Shown: in pieces, positions 22,752-29,577 of the stretch
Numbering within the stretch: position 1 is the first letter of the stretch
How the letters are laid out: each line of letters starts with the position of its first letter
Assembly (NCBI GenBank): GCA_910587715.1
Contig: CAJUMV010000048.1
Coordinates: 1 to 29,577 of the forward strand
Length of the DNA: 29,577 nucleotides
Direction: 5' to 3'
Origin: an uncultured Lachnospiraceae bacterium
GTDB taxonomy: Bacteria; Bacillota; Clostridia; Lachnospirales; Lachnospiraceae
Notes under the pieces: model-generated
The model's database searches: none
Seen by the model: only the letters and a program-made list of their open reading frames with translations
What the model was told of the DNA's origin: nothing
Translations under genes and position numbers: made by a program

Positions 22752-23783
22752 ATGAGCGAATATTTTGCTTTTCAGTGGCACATCACGGATGACTGTGATC
22801 AGAGATGCAAGCACTGTTATATTTTTTCGGAAAACAACTGCAAAAGTCTGGACGCCATGAACTGGGAACAGATGCAGGAGGTTGTGGCGGCATGTGAGGA
22901 TTTCTGTGAAGTATACCACAGACTGCCCTATTTTTACATCACGGGCGGCGATCCCATTCTGCACCCGGATTTCTGGCGGCTGTTGGAGCTGTTGAAAAGC
23001 AAGGAGATTCCCTTCACAATCCTCGGCAACCCGTTTCACTTAAATGACGAGGTATGCCAAAGAATGAAGGCGTGCGGCTGTCAGAAATATCAGCTTTCGC
23101 TGGACGGAATGAGAGAGACACACGATTGGTTCAGAAAGCCCGGCTCTTTTGACTTGACTTTGGAGAAGATTGCCTGTTTGAAACGTGCGGGCATCCGGGC
23201 GGTCATTATGACCACGGTGTCGGGGACAAACATCAAGGAAATTCCGGATATCATCGACACGGTGGTGGAACACAAGGCAGATGTGTTTGCCTTTGCCAGA
23301 TACTGCCCCACCAGCGGCGACAAGGATACGGGGATGACACCGATGGAATATCGGGAACTGCTTGCGGTCTGTGACAAAAAGTTTAAGGAATACGAGGCAG
23401 CAGGCTGCGAGACTTACTTTAACAAAAAGGATCATCTTTGGACGCTGTACGAGTATGAGACAGGCGAATTTAAAATCCCGGCGGACGCGAAGGAGGGCGT
23501 GATTTACGGAGGATGCAACTGCGGGAACTGCCATATAACGATTCTGCCAAACGGCGATATTTACGCGTGCAGACGGGTGCAGAACAGCAAGGTGGCAAAT
23601 ATATTTGAGGACCGGCTCTCCGACGTGTGGGTGTGCCAGATGGAGCAGTACCGCGATTACAATAAATTTAAAAAGTGCGCGAAATGCGAGCTGAAAGCAT
23701 GGTGCAGAGGCTGTCCCGCCGTAGCAAGCGGGGCGAGCGGGGATTTCTATGATGAGGACCCACAGTGCTGGAAAGAGGTTTGA
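22752..23783 (+). CDS. Radical SAM/SPASM peptide maturase (ACGX system)
   Basis: 343 residues. The radical SAM cluster motif is CDQRCKHC (C15, C19, C22), which binds the 4Fe-4S cluster that cleaves S-adenosylmethionine. The GGDP motif is in FYITGGDPILHPD. The C-terminal SPASM region has many cysteines: C255, C257, C260, C273 and then C309, C312, C318, C321 and C339, enough for two auxiliary 4Fe-4S clusters. SPASM enzymes typically modify ribosomal peptides, here presumably the cysteine-rich ACGX peptide encoded 181 nt upstream. There is no N-terminal RRE-like peptide-binding domain before the first motif. SD AGGAAGAGGAG precedes the ATG. Confidence 0.92.
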   Translation: MSEYFAFQWHITDDCDQRCKHCYIFSENNCKSLDAMNWEQMQEVVAACEDFCEVYHRLPYFYITGGDPILHPDFWRLLELLKSKEIPFTILGNPFHLNDEVCQRMKACGCQKYQLSLDGMRETHDWFRKPGSFDLTLEKIACLKRAGIRAVIMTTVSGTNIKEIPDIIDTVVEHKADVFAFARYCPTSGDKDTGMTPMEYRELLAVCDKKFKEYEAAGCETYFNKKDHLWTLYEYETGEFKIPADAKEGVIYGGCNCGNCHITILPNGDIYACRRVQNSKVANIFEDRLSDVWVCQMEQYRDYNKFKKCAKCELKAWCRGCPAVASGASGDFYDEDPQCWKEV

Positions 23784-23834
23784 GAAGCGGAATCGAGCTA
23801 GGCATGGCGAGAAAAGTAGAGGGAGGAAACCAAA

Positions 23835-24431
23835 ATGACAGATGCAAAAGAAACCGTCATAAATAATATTTTGACCAGAAGAACGATCCGCCGTTTTCTT
23901 GACAGGCAGATCGGGGAGGAGGAACTGCAGACCGTACTGGAAGCGGGGCTGTACGCGCCCAGCGCGGGGGGCAGACAGGGCGTGCTGTTTGTGGTGTCCC
24001 AGAACAGGGAGGTCAATGAAAAGCTGGGGCGGATCAAGAGACACAACTCTCATTTCAGAGCGTCAACGGATACCGTATATATTTCAAAGGAGCAGCTGAG
24101 TATCGCCGACGACCCAGGTATTGCGAACGCCTTTTATGACGCGCCGACGGTGATTACCTTATTTGTTCCGAAGGATTTTCTCTACGGACCGTATGACGCC
24201 AGCGCGGCGGCTGAAAATATGCTGCTCGCCGCCCATGCTCTCGGGCTTGGCGGCTGTTATCTCGGCTCGGCGTGGGATTCTTTCCGGGATCCGTTCGGGC
24301 AGGAAGTATTGCGGGAATGGGGTGTCAGGACAGATTACTACGCGGCGCTGCATGTGTTGCTTGGATATCCGAGGGACGCACAGGCGCCGAAGGCAAAGGA
24401 GCGAAAAGAGGGAAGAGTCATCATGGGTTAA
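23835..24431 (+). CDS. Nitroreductase-family FMN oxidoreductase
   Basis: 198 residues, typical small nitroreductase length. The family N-terminus RRTIRRFLDRQIGEEELQTVLEAGLYAPSAGGRQ gives the FMN-phosphate-binding arginines and the APSAGGRQ loop. The C-terminal half has the helix AAENMLLAAHALGLGGCYLGS and the final ALHVLLGYPR. Members reduce nitro compounds, quinones or flavins using NAD(P)H, and some act on peptides as dehydrogenases. SD GGGAGGAAA is strong. The gap of 51 nt to the radical SAM gene and the HxlR regulator upstream fit a redox-responsive operon; whether it processes the peptide is unknown. Confidence 0.9.
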   Translation: MTDAKETVINNILTRRTIRRFLDRQIGEEELQTVLEAGLYAPSAGGRQGVLFVVSQNREVNEKLGRIKRHNSHFRASTDTVYISKEQLSIADDPGIANAFYDAPTVITLFVPKDFLYGPYDASAAAENMLLAAHALGLGGCYLGSAWDSFRDPFGQEVLREWGVRTDYYAALHVLLGYPRDAQAPKAKERKEGRVIMG

Positions 24432-24463
24432 GCACTGATTTGGGAAAAACTATGGAGGGTAAA

Positions 24464-25087
24464 ATGAATTTAGAGATTTGTCTGGAAAAATTACAGCGGG
24501 TGGGCGTGTTAAACTTTGCGACGGTGGCGGAGGACGGTTCTCCGCAGATCCGAAATATCAGCGCGATCCACTATGAGAGGGACGGCTTGTATTTCTTTAC
24601 GGCCAGAGGGAAGGAGTTCTGCGGACAGCTGCTCCATGACGGGCGGGTGCAGATACTCGGATATACAAAGTATAAAGAGATGATAAGACTTTCGGCGAAA
24701 GCATACCCGGTGGCGGAAGAAGAACAGGAAAAATGGATTGAGACAATATTTGAGGAACAGCCTTATCTCGCCAACGTATATCCCGGCGAAACGAGAAAAA
24801 TCGGGATTGTGTTTGCGATCAAGGAGGGCACGGCGGAATATTTTAACTTGGGCGTGCGCCCTATTTTCCGCGAAAGTTATTCTATGGGCGGTGTGGCGGT
24901 TCCGGCGAAGGGGTATCAGATTTCAGAGCGTTGTATCGGTTGTGGAACTTGCCGGAAGCATTGTCCGCAGGGATGCATCGAAGCGGGTAAACCTTTTGTA
25001 ATTAAGCAGGAGCATTGCCTGCATTGCGGGAATTGTAAGGAACACTGCCCTGTGCAGGCGGTTGAGGTGAGAAGATGGAACAGTTAA
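24464..25087 (+). CDS. PNPOx-like flavin protein fused to a 2[4Fe-4S] ferredoxin
   Basis: 207 residues. The N-terminal 145 or so residues are a pyridoxamine-5'-phosphate-oxidase-like split barrel (VLNFATVAEDGSPQIRNISAIHYERDGLYFFTARGKEF), a fold that binds FMN or F420. The C-terminus is a bacterial ferredoxin with C157, C160, C163, C167 and C185, C188, C191, C195 in two CxxCxxCxxxCP motifs (the first with CPQGC). The combination suggests electron transfer between flavin and iron-sulfur clusters. The start at 24464 is favoured by GGAGGG 4-5 nt upstream; an in-frame ATG at 24452 is weaker. Its end overlaps the sirtuin gene by 13 nt, so translation is coupled. Confidence 0.9.
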   Translation: MNLEICLEKLQRVGVLNFATVAEDGSPQIRNISAIHYERDGLYFFTARGKEFCGQLLHDGRVQILGYTKYKEMIRLSAKAYPVAEEEQEKWIETIFEEQPYLANVYPGETRKIGIVFAIKEGTAEYFNLGVRPIFRESYSMGGVAVPAKGYQISERCIGCGTCRKHCPQGCIEAGKPFVIKQEHCLHCGNCKEHCPVQAVEVRRWNS

Positions 25088-26004
25088 AACATGCAATCGA
25101 GCGCGCGAAGGCTGTCGTGATCGGCGCGGGTGCCGGATTTTCCACCGCGGCGGGCTTCACCTATACGGGGGAACGCTTTCACAAGTATTTTCAGGATTTT
25201 ATCGACAAGTACGGGTTTCGGGATATGTATTCTGGCGGTTTCTATCCGTTCTCAACGTTGAACGAGCATTGGGCATACTGGTCGAGATATATTTATGTAA
25301 ACCGATATACGAATCCGCCGAAGCCCGTCTATCAAAAGCTGTATGAGCTGGTGAAGGATAAGGACTATTTTGCGCTCACCACGAATGTAGACCATTGTTT
25401 CCAGAAAGCCGGATTTGACAAAGAGCGGCTGTATTACACGCAGGGGGATTACGGTCTGTTCCAGTGCAGTGAGGCCTGTCATGACAAAACCTATGACAAT
25501 GAGGAGACGGTGCGCGCGATGGTGGAGGCGCAGGGGTTTGAAATTCGTCCGGAGGGCGGTTTGTATCTGCCGGAAGGCGCGGCTCCTTCTATGTCAGTGC
25601 CGGATGAGCTGATTCCGTACTGCCCGGTGTGCGGGAAACCCATGACCATGAATCTGCGGGCGGACGATACCTTTGTGCAGGATGAGGGGTGGTACGCGGC
25701 GGCGAAACGGTATGAAGCGTTTTTGGAAAAGTGTATGGATAAACGGGTCGTATTTTTGGAACTGGGAGTGGGATATAACACCCCGGGTATCATTAAGTAT
25801 CCGTTCTGGCGAATGACAGCGGCGAATCCGAGGGCGGTGTATGCCTGTGTAAATAAGGGGGAGGCGGTCTGCCCGCGGGAGTTGGAAGGGCGGGCTGTGT
25901 GCGTGGATGGAGATATTGGAGAAGTGCTGGAAATTTTACTTCGGGGAAATACAGATTTTGTTGAAAATTCGGTGTATAATAAGGAGAAAGATGGAGAAGA
26001 TTAA
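25075..26004 (+). CDS. Class M sirtuin (SirTM), protein ADP-ribosyltransferase type
   Basis: 309 residues. The Rossmann NAD+ motif GAGAGFSTAAGF starts at G17. The TTNVDHCF motif (N104, D106) and TQGDYG (Q123) replace the usual sirtuin TQNIDxLH and catalytic His; Asn and Gln at these positions mark the class M enzymes that ADP-ribosylate rather than deacylate proteins. Zinc-binding cysteines are C131 and C135 (QCSEAC) and C183 and C186 (CPVC). Final strand motifs are LELGVGYNTPGII and a VCVDGDIGEVLEILL end. In described operons SirTM modifies a lipoylated GcvH-like protein, and a macrodomain reverses it. Here the macrodomain is present downstream but no GcvH-L or lipoate ligase gene is visible. 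Confidence 0.92.
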   Translation: MEQLKHAIERAKAVVIGAGAGFSTAAGFTYTGERFHKYFQDFIDKYGFRDMYSGGFYPFSTLNEHWAYWSRYIYVNRYTNPPKPVYQKLYELVKDKDYFALTTNVDHCFQKAGFDKERLYYTQGDYGLFQCSEACHDKTYDNEETVRAMVEAQGFEIRPEGGLYLPEGAAPSMSVPDELIPYCPVCGKPMTMNLRADDTFVQDEGWYAAAKRYEAFLEKCMDKRVVFLELGVGYNTPGIIKYPFWRMTAANPRAVYACVNKGEAVCPRELEGRAVCVDGDIGEVLEILLRGNTDFVENSVYNKEKDGED

Positions 26005-26056
26005 GCGCGATCTGTATTTGAACAGGCTGATTGAACAGTCTGGATTTGTGAGGTGA
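25991..26056 (+). CDS. 21-codon micro-ORF resembling the N-terminus of an AAA/DUF4143 ATPase
   Basis: ATG at 25991 with AAGGAG 4 nt upstream; the product is MEKIKRDLYLNRLIEQSGFVR. It overlaps the sirtuin end by 14 nt in another frame and stops 5 nt before the macrodomain start. The pattern KIKRDLYLNRLIE is how DUF4143-type AAA ATPases begin (before their GIRRCGKS P-loop), so this looks like the remnant of such a gene after deletion. It may now serve only as a coupling leader for the macrodomain gene. Confidence 0.45.
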   Translation: MEKIKRDLYLNRLIEQSGFVR

Positions 26057-26061
26057 ACAGG

Positions 26062-26892
26062 ATGGAACAAATGAAAACAGACCTTTTACTGAACCTGCTG
26101 AAAGCGGATTCTGCCGATTACAAGAATCTTGCGACACAAGGAAGCACCACACCGCAGAAAAAACAGACCATCCGCTCCCTGATGAATATCCGTATGCCGG
26201 GCAATCTATCGAAAGCGCTTCTTGCGGCACAGGACGCGTATCTGGAGCAGGAGCTTGCGGAAAAAGGAGTCGTGACGCTCGCGGAGATACCAACTTTGCG
26301 GGAGCAGTCTGGCGGGCAGGCCGCCTTTGCGGACAAACTCTCCCTCTGGCAGGGCGATATCACGCGCCTGCAGGTGGGCGCCATCGTGAATGCCGCCAAT
26401 TCGCAGATGCTCGGCTGTTTTATCCCGTGCCACAGGTGCATTGACAACGCGATTCACAGCGCGGCGGGGATGCAGCTAAGAGAAGAGTGCAGTCATATCA
26501 TGCAGGAAAAGCGGATGCGTTACGGCAGGCGGTATGAGGAACCTGTAGGTACTGCCACGTTGACAAAGGCATACAATCTGCCCTGCGATTATGTGATTCA
26601 CACGGTTGGTCCGATTGTGTACGGGGAGCTGACGGATGCACTAAGGGAGGATTTGCGCAGATGCTATGAGAGCGTGTTAAACTGCTGTGTGGAAAATGAT
26701 ATCCGCTCTGTGGCTTTCTGCTGTATCTCTACAGGAGAATTTCACTTTCCGAACGAGGAGGCGGCACAGATTGCGGTGAAGTGTGTGACGGATTTTTTGG
26801 AAACCCATAGTGCCGCGCTAGACCGTGTTATATTTAACGTATTTAAGGATGACGACAGGGAGATATACGAGAGGATATTTCGGTCGTTCTAA
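26062..26892 (+). CDS. Zinc-dependent macrodomain protein-ADP-ribose hydrolase
   Basis: 276 residues from the ATG at 26062 (SD GAGGTG). A helical N-terminal part of about 80 residues leads into the macrodomain: LWQGDITRLQVGAIVNAANSQMLGC (NAAN N110-N113), then FIPCHRCIDNAIHSAAG. The C119, C123, H124 and C126 cluster matches the metal-binding loop of the SirTM-linked Zn-macrodomains. The rest carries VGTATLTKAYNLPCDYVIHTVGP and the substrate loop CCISTGEFHFPNEEAAQIA. It is expected to remove ADP-ribose from the protein target of the upstream sirtuin. Together the two genes form a write/erase pair. Confidence 0.92.
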   Translation: MEQMKTDLLLNLLKADSADYKNLATQGSTTPQKKQTIRSLMNIRMPGNLSKALLAAQDAYLEQELAEKGVVTLAEIPTLREQSGGQAAFADKLSLWQGDITRLQVGAIVNAANSQMLGCFIPCHRCIDNAIHSAAGMQLREECSHIMQEKRMRYGRRYEEPVGTATLTKAYNLPCDYVIHTVGPIVYGELTDALREDLRRCYESVLNCCVENDIRSVAFCCISTGEFHFPNEEAAQIAVKCVTDFLETHSAALDRVIFNVFKDDDREIYERIFRSF

Positions 26893-26980
26893 TCATGTTC
26901 CATCTATGTTTATCCGGAAGCTGCTAGAATGGCAGGATATATCGCGGAAATATGGTATGACAGCATTTAACGAAAATAGG

Positions 26981-27664
26981 CTATGAATCGGTGAGAAGTT
27001 CCGCAAGCGTCTCACGACCATCCCGATATGCGGATGCCGCTTCCCGGTAAAGACAGTGATAAAAATCCACGGCAGCCTGCCGTCTCTCTTTAGCAAGGGA
27101 GGCGGCTTTTCCCGTGTAAAAACGGTCATAGATATGTTCCAGTTTATACTTATACTCCTGAAAAAAGGAGGGCGTGTCGTCGCCTGTCCCGTCCGATACC
27201 GTTCCATCCGGCAGGAGAGAGTACAACGGCTCCGCCACAATGCCTTTGTAAATTAATGTGCGGGCAATCCCCATGGCGCCGGTCACGTCCAGCTTGTCTG
27301 CGTCAAAGAGAATCTGCGCTTCCAGAGTTTGGGGCTGGTTATTTTCGCGGTAGCGATGGGTCTGGATGCAGTGTTTGATCCGTTTGGCATATTCTGTATC
27401 AAAACCGTGTTCCGTCAGGAAAGCAAATGCCTTTTCGCCACCCACTGCCGCGTGGCACAGTGACGGATTCTCAAACTGTTCTTTCCGCCCGATATCGTGC
27501 AGCAGGCAGGCGGCGATGAGAATGTCATAGTCCACATGCTCCTGTGTTTTCGCAATCTCCAGCGCGTTGTATAAAACGCGGTAGACGTGCTCCTTGTCAT
27601 GGGCGCTGTCGTCCATGCAGGACAGCATATAATCTTCCAACAGACGATAGGTTTCTCTGGTCAT
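26981..27664 (-). CDS. HD-domain metal-dependent phosphohydrolase
   Basis: 227 residues. The HD superfamily motifs H22, HD (H56, D57 in CLLHDIGRKEQFENP), the later HCIQTHR and the D in FDADKLD form the metal site. Such stand-alone HD proteins hydrolyse nucleotides or other phosphates; the substrate is unknown. SD AAGGAGC precedes the ATG. The gene follows the GNAT gene by 17 nt on the same strand and is convergent with the macrodomain gene. The 88-nt gap between the convergent ends shows no clear terminator. Confidence 0.85.
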   Translation of the reverse strand: MTRETYRLLEDYMLSCMDDSAHDKEHVYRVLYNALEIAKTQEHVDYDILIAACLLHDIGRKEQFENPSLCHAAVGGEKAFAFLTEHGFDTEYAKRIKHCIQTHRYRENNQPQTLEAQILFDADKLDVTGAMGIARTLIYKGIVAEPLYSLLPDGTVSDGTGDDTPSFFQEYKYKLEHIYDRFYTGKAASLAKERRQAAVDFYHCLYREAASAYRDGRETLAELLTDS

Positions 27665-27681
27665 GACCGCTCCTTTTGGCG

Positions 27682-28242
27682 TTACATCTTGGCATAATAA
27701 TCGGTATAGCGTGTCCCGTCGTCGCCGACAAGCGCCTCTTTGACTGCAGAAAAACCAAGCTTTTCCAGCGCTTCCCGCCGTTTTGTGGCGGATGGTACAG
27801 CTTTGGTTGCAATCATCCGGCAGTGGAACAGCTCATAAGCAGGCGGCACAATCAGCGATAAGATTTCATAAATGCTTTCCGCTTTTTCATAGTCGCTTCG
27901 TAAATCCAGCCGCAGCAGCCCGCAGTCGTTGAAATAGTCTTTCGATTGTCTGTTGAACAGCTCGATGGTTCCGACAGCTTTTTGTGTTTTCTTATCCGCA
28001 ATGACCCAGCGGACAAACCACTTTTCACGGTACGACTGTGTCCAGAAATCCACCGCGTCCTGCATACGCTCCGAAGTCGTATAGTGGAAATCGTCGCCGT
28101 GGCAGTTGTCGCCGTTAAAGAAGGGCACCGCCTTCTCGTCGGAATAAACGGCGAGCAGGTCTTGTGCGTCCGTGGGTTCCACGAGACGCAGAAGAAAGTT
28201 TTCGTTTTCAAATGTGGGACATGTAATGTATGGGTCTGTCAT
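27682..28242 (-). CDS. GNAT-family N-acetyltransferase
   Basis: 186 residues from the ATG at 28242, chosen because it has AGGAGGT about 11 nt upstream; the frame stays open upstream to 28422 but without a matching start signal. Fold cues: FLLRLVEPTDAQDLLAVYSDEKAVPFF (N-terminal beta strand and helices of RimJ/RimL-type acetyltransferases), the RWVIADKKTQKAVGTIELFN strands, and the acetyl-CoA-binding/C-terminal strands (MIATKAVPSATKRREALEKLGFSAV). Substrate unknown. Likely co-transcribed with the HD protein downstream. Confidence 0.85.
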   Translation of the reverse strand: MTDPYITCPTFENENFLLRLVEPTDAQDLLAVYSDEKAVPFFNGDNCHGDDFHYTTSERMQDAVDFWTQSYREKWFVRWVIADKKTQKAVGTIELFNRQSKDYFNDCGLLRLDLRSDYEKAESIYEILSLIVPPAYELFHCRMIATKAVPSATKRREALEKLGFSAVKEALVGDDGTRYTDYYAKM

Positions 28243-28276
28243 TGTGGTTCGGACCTCCTTGGTTTTTGATACTGCT

Positions 28277-28305
28277 ATCGTATCATATAGGGAATGAGAA
28301 AACAA
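28277..28305 (-). promoter_or_regulatory. Promoter of the GNAT-HD operon
   Basis: On the minus strand TTGTTT (+ 28300-28305), 17-nt spacer, TACGAT (+ 28277-28282). It lies about 35 nt before the start codon. Confidence 0.5.
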
Positions 28306-28359
28306 TGGTGTAGCGATAAGAGAAACGGGATGGCAGTTTTGATACGCGAATGAGTAGGA

Positions 28360-28397
28360 AAAAGGGACGCTTACCACGGAAAGGGAGCGTCCCTTTT
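28360..28397 (-). terminator. Terminator after the truncated spore protein gene
   Basis: A 12-bp perfect stem AAAAGGGACGCT (28360-28371) / AGCGTCCCTTTT (28386-28397). On the minus strand it is followed by TTTTT, so it terminates the minus-strand unit that ends at 28419. Confidence 0.85.
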
Positions 28398-28418
28398 GCA
28401 GAGCAGAGTTAGGAGACA

Positions 28419-29009
28419 TCATCCTGGTTCCGAAATCCGGCTCACGCCCACATAAATTTCCGAAATCTTATACCAGGTCGGATAGTCCACGATGCCGGAC
28501 TGAGGGAGGTTAAAGACGCGTTGGAAAACTCTGACCGCCTCGGCGGTGCGGGGGCCGTAGACGCCGTCTGCGGTGACACGGGGGATGGCGGGGTAGTTCT
28601 GGGCAATGCGGTTTAGCTGCTGCTGGATCTGCAGCACCTTATCCCCGGAAGCGCCGATGTTCAGGTTGTAGCCGGGCCACGAGGAGGGAACGCCGGAGAC
28701 TGCCACGGCGGTGTTGATATACATGTCGCTGCCGTAGTAGTAACGGATAATCTGTATCGGGGAGTAGCCCTCGTCCCCCAGATACTTGGAGCCCCACTGG
28801 CTTAAGCCGTTGCAGGTCACATTCCGGCCGTCGCAGTAGGAGGTAAAAATCGGCTGCCGCACGCCGGGGCGGGAGAGGTAATTTGCAAAAATGGAGTCCA
28901 CCAGTCTGTCAATATTTTTGTAGATATTGCGTCCGTGAATCCATTTCTGGTCGTAGGCGGTGGAGGAGGTAATGGTAAAGTTGTAGCCTTTGTTCCTGTA
29001 CAGAGAAAC
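28419..29009 (-). pseudogene. 5'-truncated spore-type peptidoglycan-binding protein
   Basis: The frame is open from 29009 to the stop at 28419 but has no ATG until 28901, and an in-frame TAG (29010-29012) closes it upstream. The conserved part begins near NKGYNFTITSSTAYDQKWIHGRNIYKN, continues with VDSIFANYLSRPGVRQPIFTSYCDGRNVTCNGLSQWGSKYLGDEGYSPIQIIRYYYG (SpoIID/LytB-like region), and ends with a peptidoglycan-binding domain (LQIQQQLNRIAQNYPAIPRVTADGVYGPRTAEAVRVFQRVFNLP). Full family members have about 100 more N-terminal residues, so this is a 3' fragment. The normal role is in cortex or cell-wall work during sporulation. The break lies near 29,000-29,010; the terminator downstream is intact. 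Confidence 0.7.
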
Positions 29010-29198
29010 CTATGGTTTTAAGTAATGGGGAACAGGGGAGAAAAAAGAGGTATCTGTATAGGGAACTGGTGATAAAACTGGAGCCACGAAAATATAAGAC
29101 CATTGGGCAGCCATATGAGATATTAGGCTTATAGATAACCAAAATATTGTGATATAAGACACATAATAAAAATCGTTGCCATTATGACGATTCAGCGT

Positions 29199-29243
29199 TA
29201 CCCTCACACCCTGTTAGAAACAGGGATAGGTGAGGGTATTTTT
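29199..29243 (+). terminator. Nested hairpin terminator
   Basis: TACCCTCAC (from 29199) pairs with GTGAGGGTA (ending 29238), enclosing CCTGTT/AACAGG; TTTTT follows on the + strand. It would terminate + strand transcription crossing the short 29012-29134 frame. Confidence 0.8.
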
Positions 29244-29404
29244 ATGTAACCAGTCAAATTAGATTATAATACATTCTCTCTGGGATAATTGGGAAATGGG
29301 AAAAATCAATAGAGACAAAATTGTCTTATGGGCAAGCGTGTCAAGGGCATGGTTTCGGTTTGATATCATAAAATACCTAAGTATTTCACAATTATAATTC
29401 ACCG

Positions 29405-29429
29405 GTGATAAAGTTTATGCGGTTATCAC
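29405..29429. repeat. Inverted repeat GTGATAA/TTATCAC
   Basis: Perfect 7-bp arms at 29405-29411 and 29423-29429 with an 11-nt spacer, and CCGG tetranucleotides just outside both arms. Could be an operator or recombination-related site; no partner gene is visible. Confidence 0.4.
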
Positions 29430-29577
29430 GACAATCCGGCATAGGGAAGGAGGGCGGTCTTTTCACCTACCCCGGTTTTATCAAATTTTTACATGGAGGA
29501 CAGATTATAGTGAGCGTTGAATTGTAAGCGCAAAGTAATGGGGTGGATTTCCTCCCTCTTTCAAAGATTATATAATG

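Larger units (their letters stand above)
29010..29577. other. Gene-free, AT-rich right edge
   Basis: No recognisable gene in about 570 bases. A 40-codon + strand frame (29012-29134, containing RKKRYLYRELVIKLEPRKYK) starts exactly where the truncated gene breaks off and might be the end of an inserted gene. At 29474-29524 an SD (GGAGG) and a GTG start lead to only five codons before a stop, like a beheaded gene. Several inverted repeats are present, but no terminal repeats or transposase can be named. Confidence 0.4.

Noticed and set aside
24272..24463. N-terminal extension of the PNPOx-ferredoxin protein
   Set aside because: It overlaps the nitroreductase in another frame; the SD and the fold both start at 24464.
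28243..28422. 60-residue N-terminal extension of the GNAT protein
   Set aside because: It includes the promoter and a terminator hairpin, and the SD AGGAGGT serves the ATG at 28242.

Overview
The window looks like chromosome of a gut-type Clostridia, most likely a Lachnospiraceae member. This is inferred from gene families and their order: the small 78-residue protein next to a GreA paralogue, a YtaF-like sporulation protein, a spore-type peptidoglycan-binding protein, a CIRCE-controlled htpG, an ACGX-repeat peptide system and SD-led Firmicutes genes. Most housekeeping genes are G+C-rich and strongly biased to the + strand. Coordinates, motifs and repeats were read by eye; no database search was run.

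Left part (1-15,660) is core genome: tRNA-Gly (minus); a small conserved protein and a GreA-family factor; a Ca2+-type P-ATPase convergent with ytaF; an MBL/beta-CASP nuclease followed by thyA and folA (dTMP/folate); a soluble hybrid histidine kinase; ilvE; a PHP phosphoesterase and a parvulin-type lipoprotein foldase; then htpG behind a textbook CIRCE operator.

Middle (15,755-19,310) is an AT-richer accessory cassette: an XRE regulator divergent from a strong promoter that sits inside a perfect 17-bp inverted repeat, driving a 615-residue coiled-coil/membrane protein, a 17-cysteine lipoprotein-like protein and a dedicated Lgt (prolipoprotein diacylglyceryl transferase) paralogue, closed by a hairpin. 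I consider this the best candidate for an undescribed system. It is followed by a GH51 arabinofuranosidase lipoprotein.

Right part (21,678-26,892) is a second accessory region: a redox-type HxlR regulator divergent from an ACGX-repeat peptide, its radical SAM/SPASM enzyme, a nitroreductase, a flavin-type PNPOx/ferredoxin fusion, a class M sirtuin (SirTM) and a zinc macrodomain ADP-ribosylhydrolase. The first part matches a predicted RiPP-like system; the last part is a reversible ADP-ribosylation pair without the lipoylation genes usually linked to it.

The end (26,981-29,577) has an HD phosphohydrolase and a GNAT acetyltransferase on the minus strand, then a 5'-truncated spore-type peptidoglycan-binding gene and about 570 bases with no recognisable gene, which reads like the edge of another integrated or decayed element.
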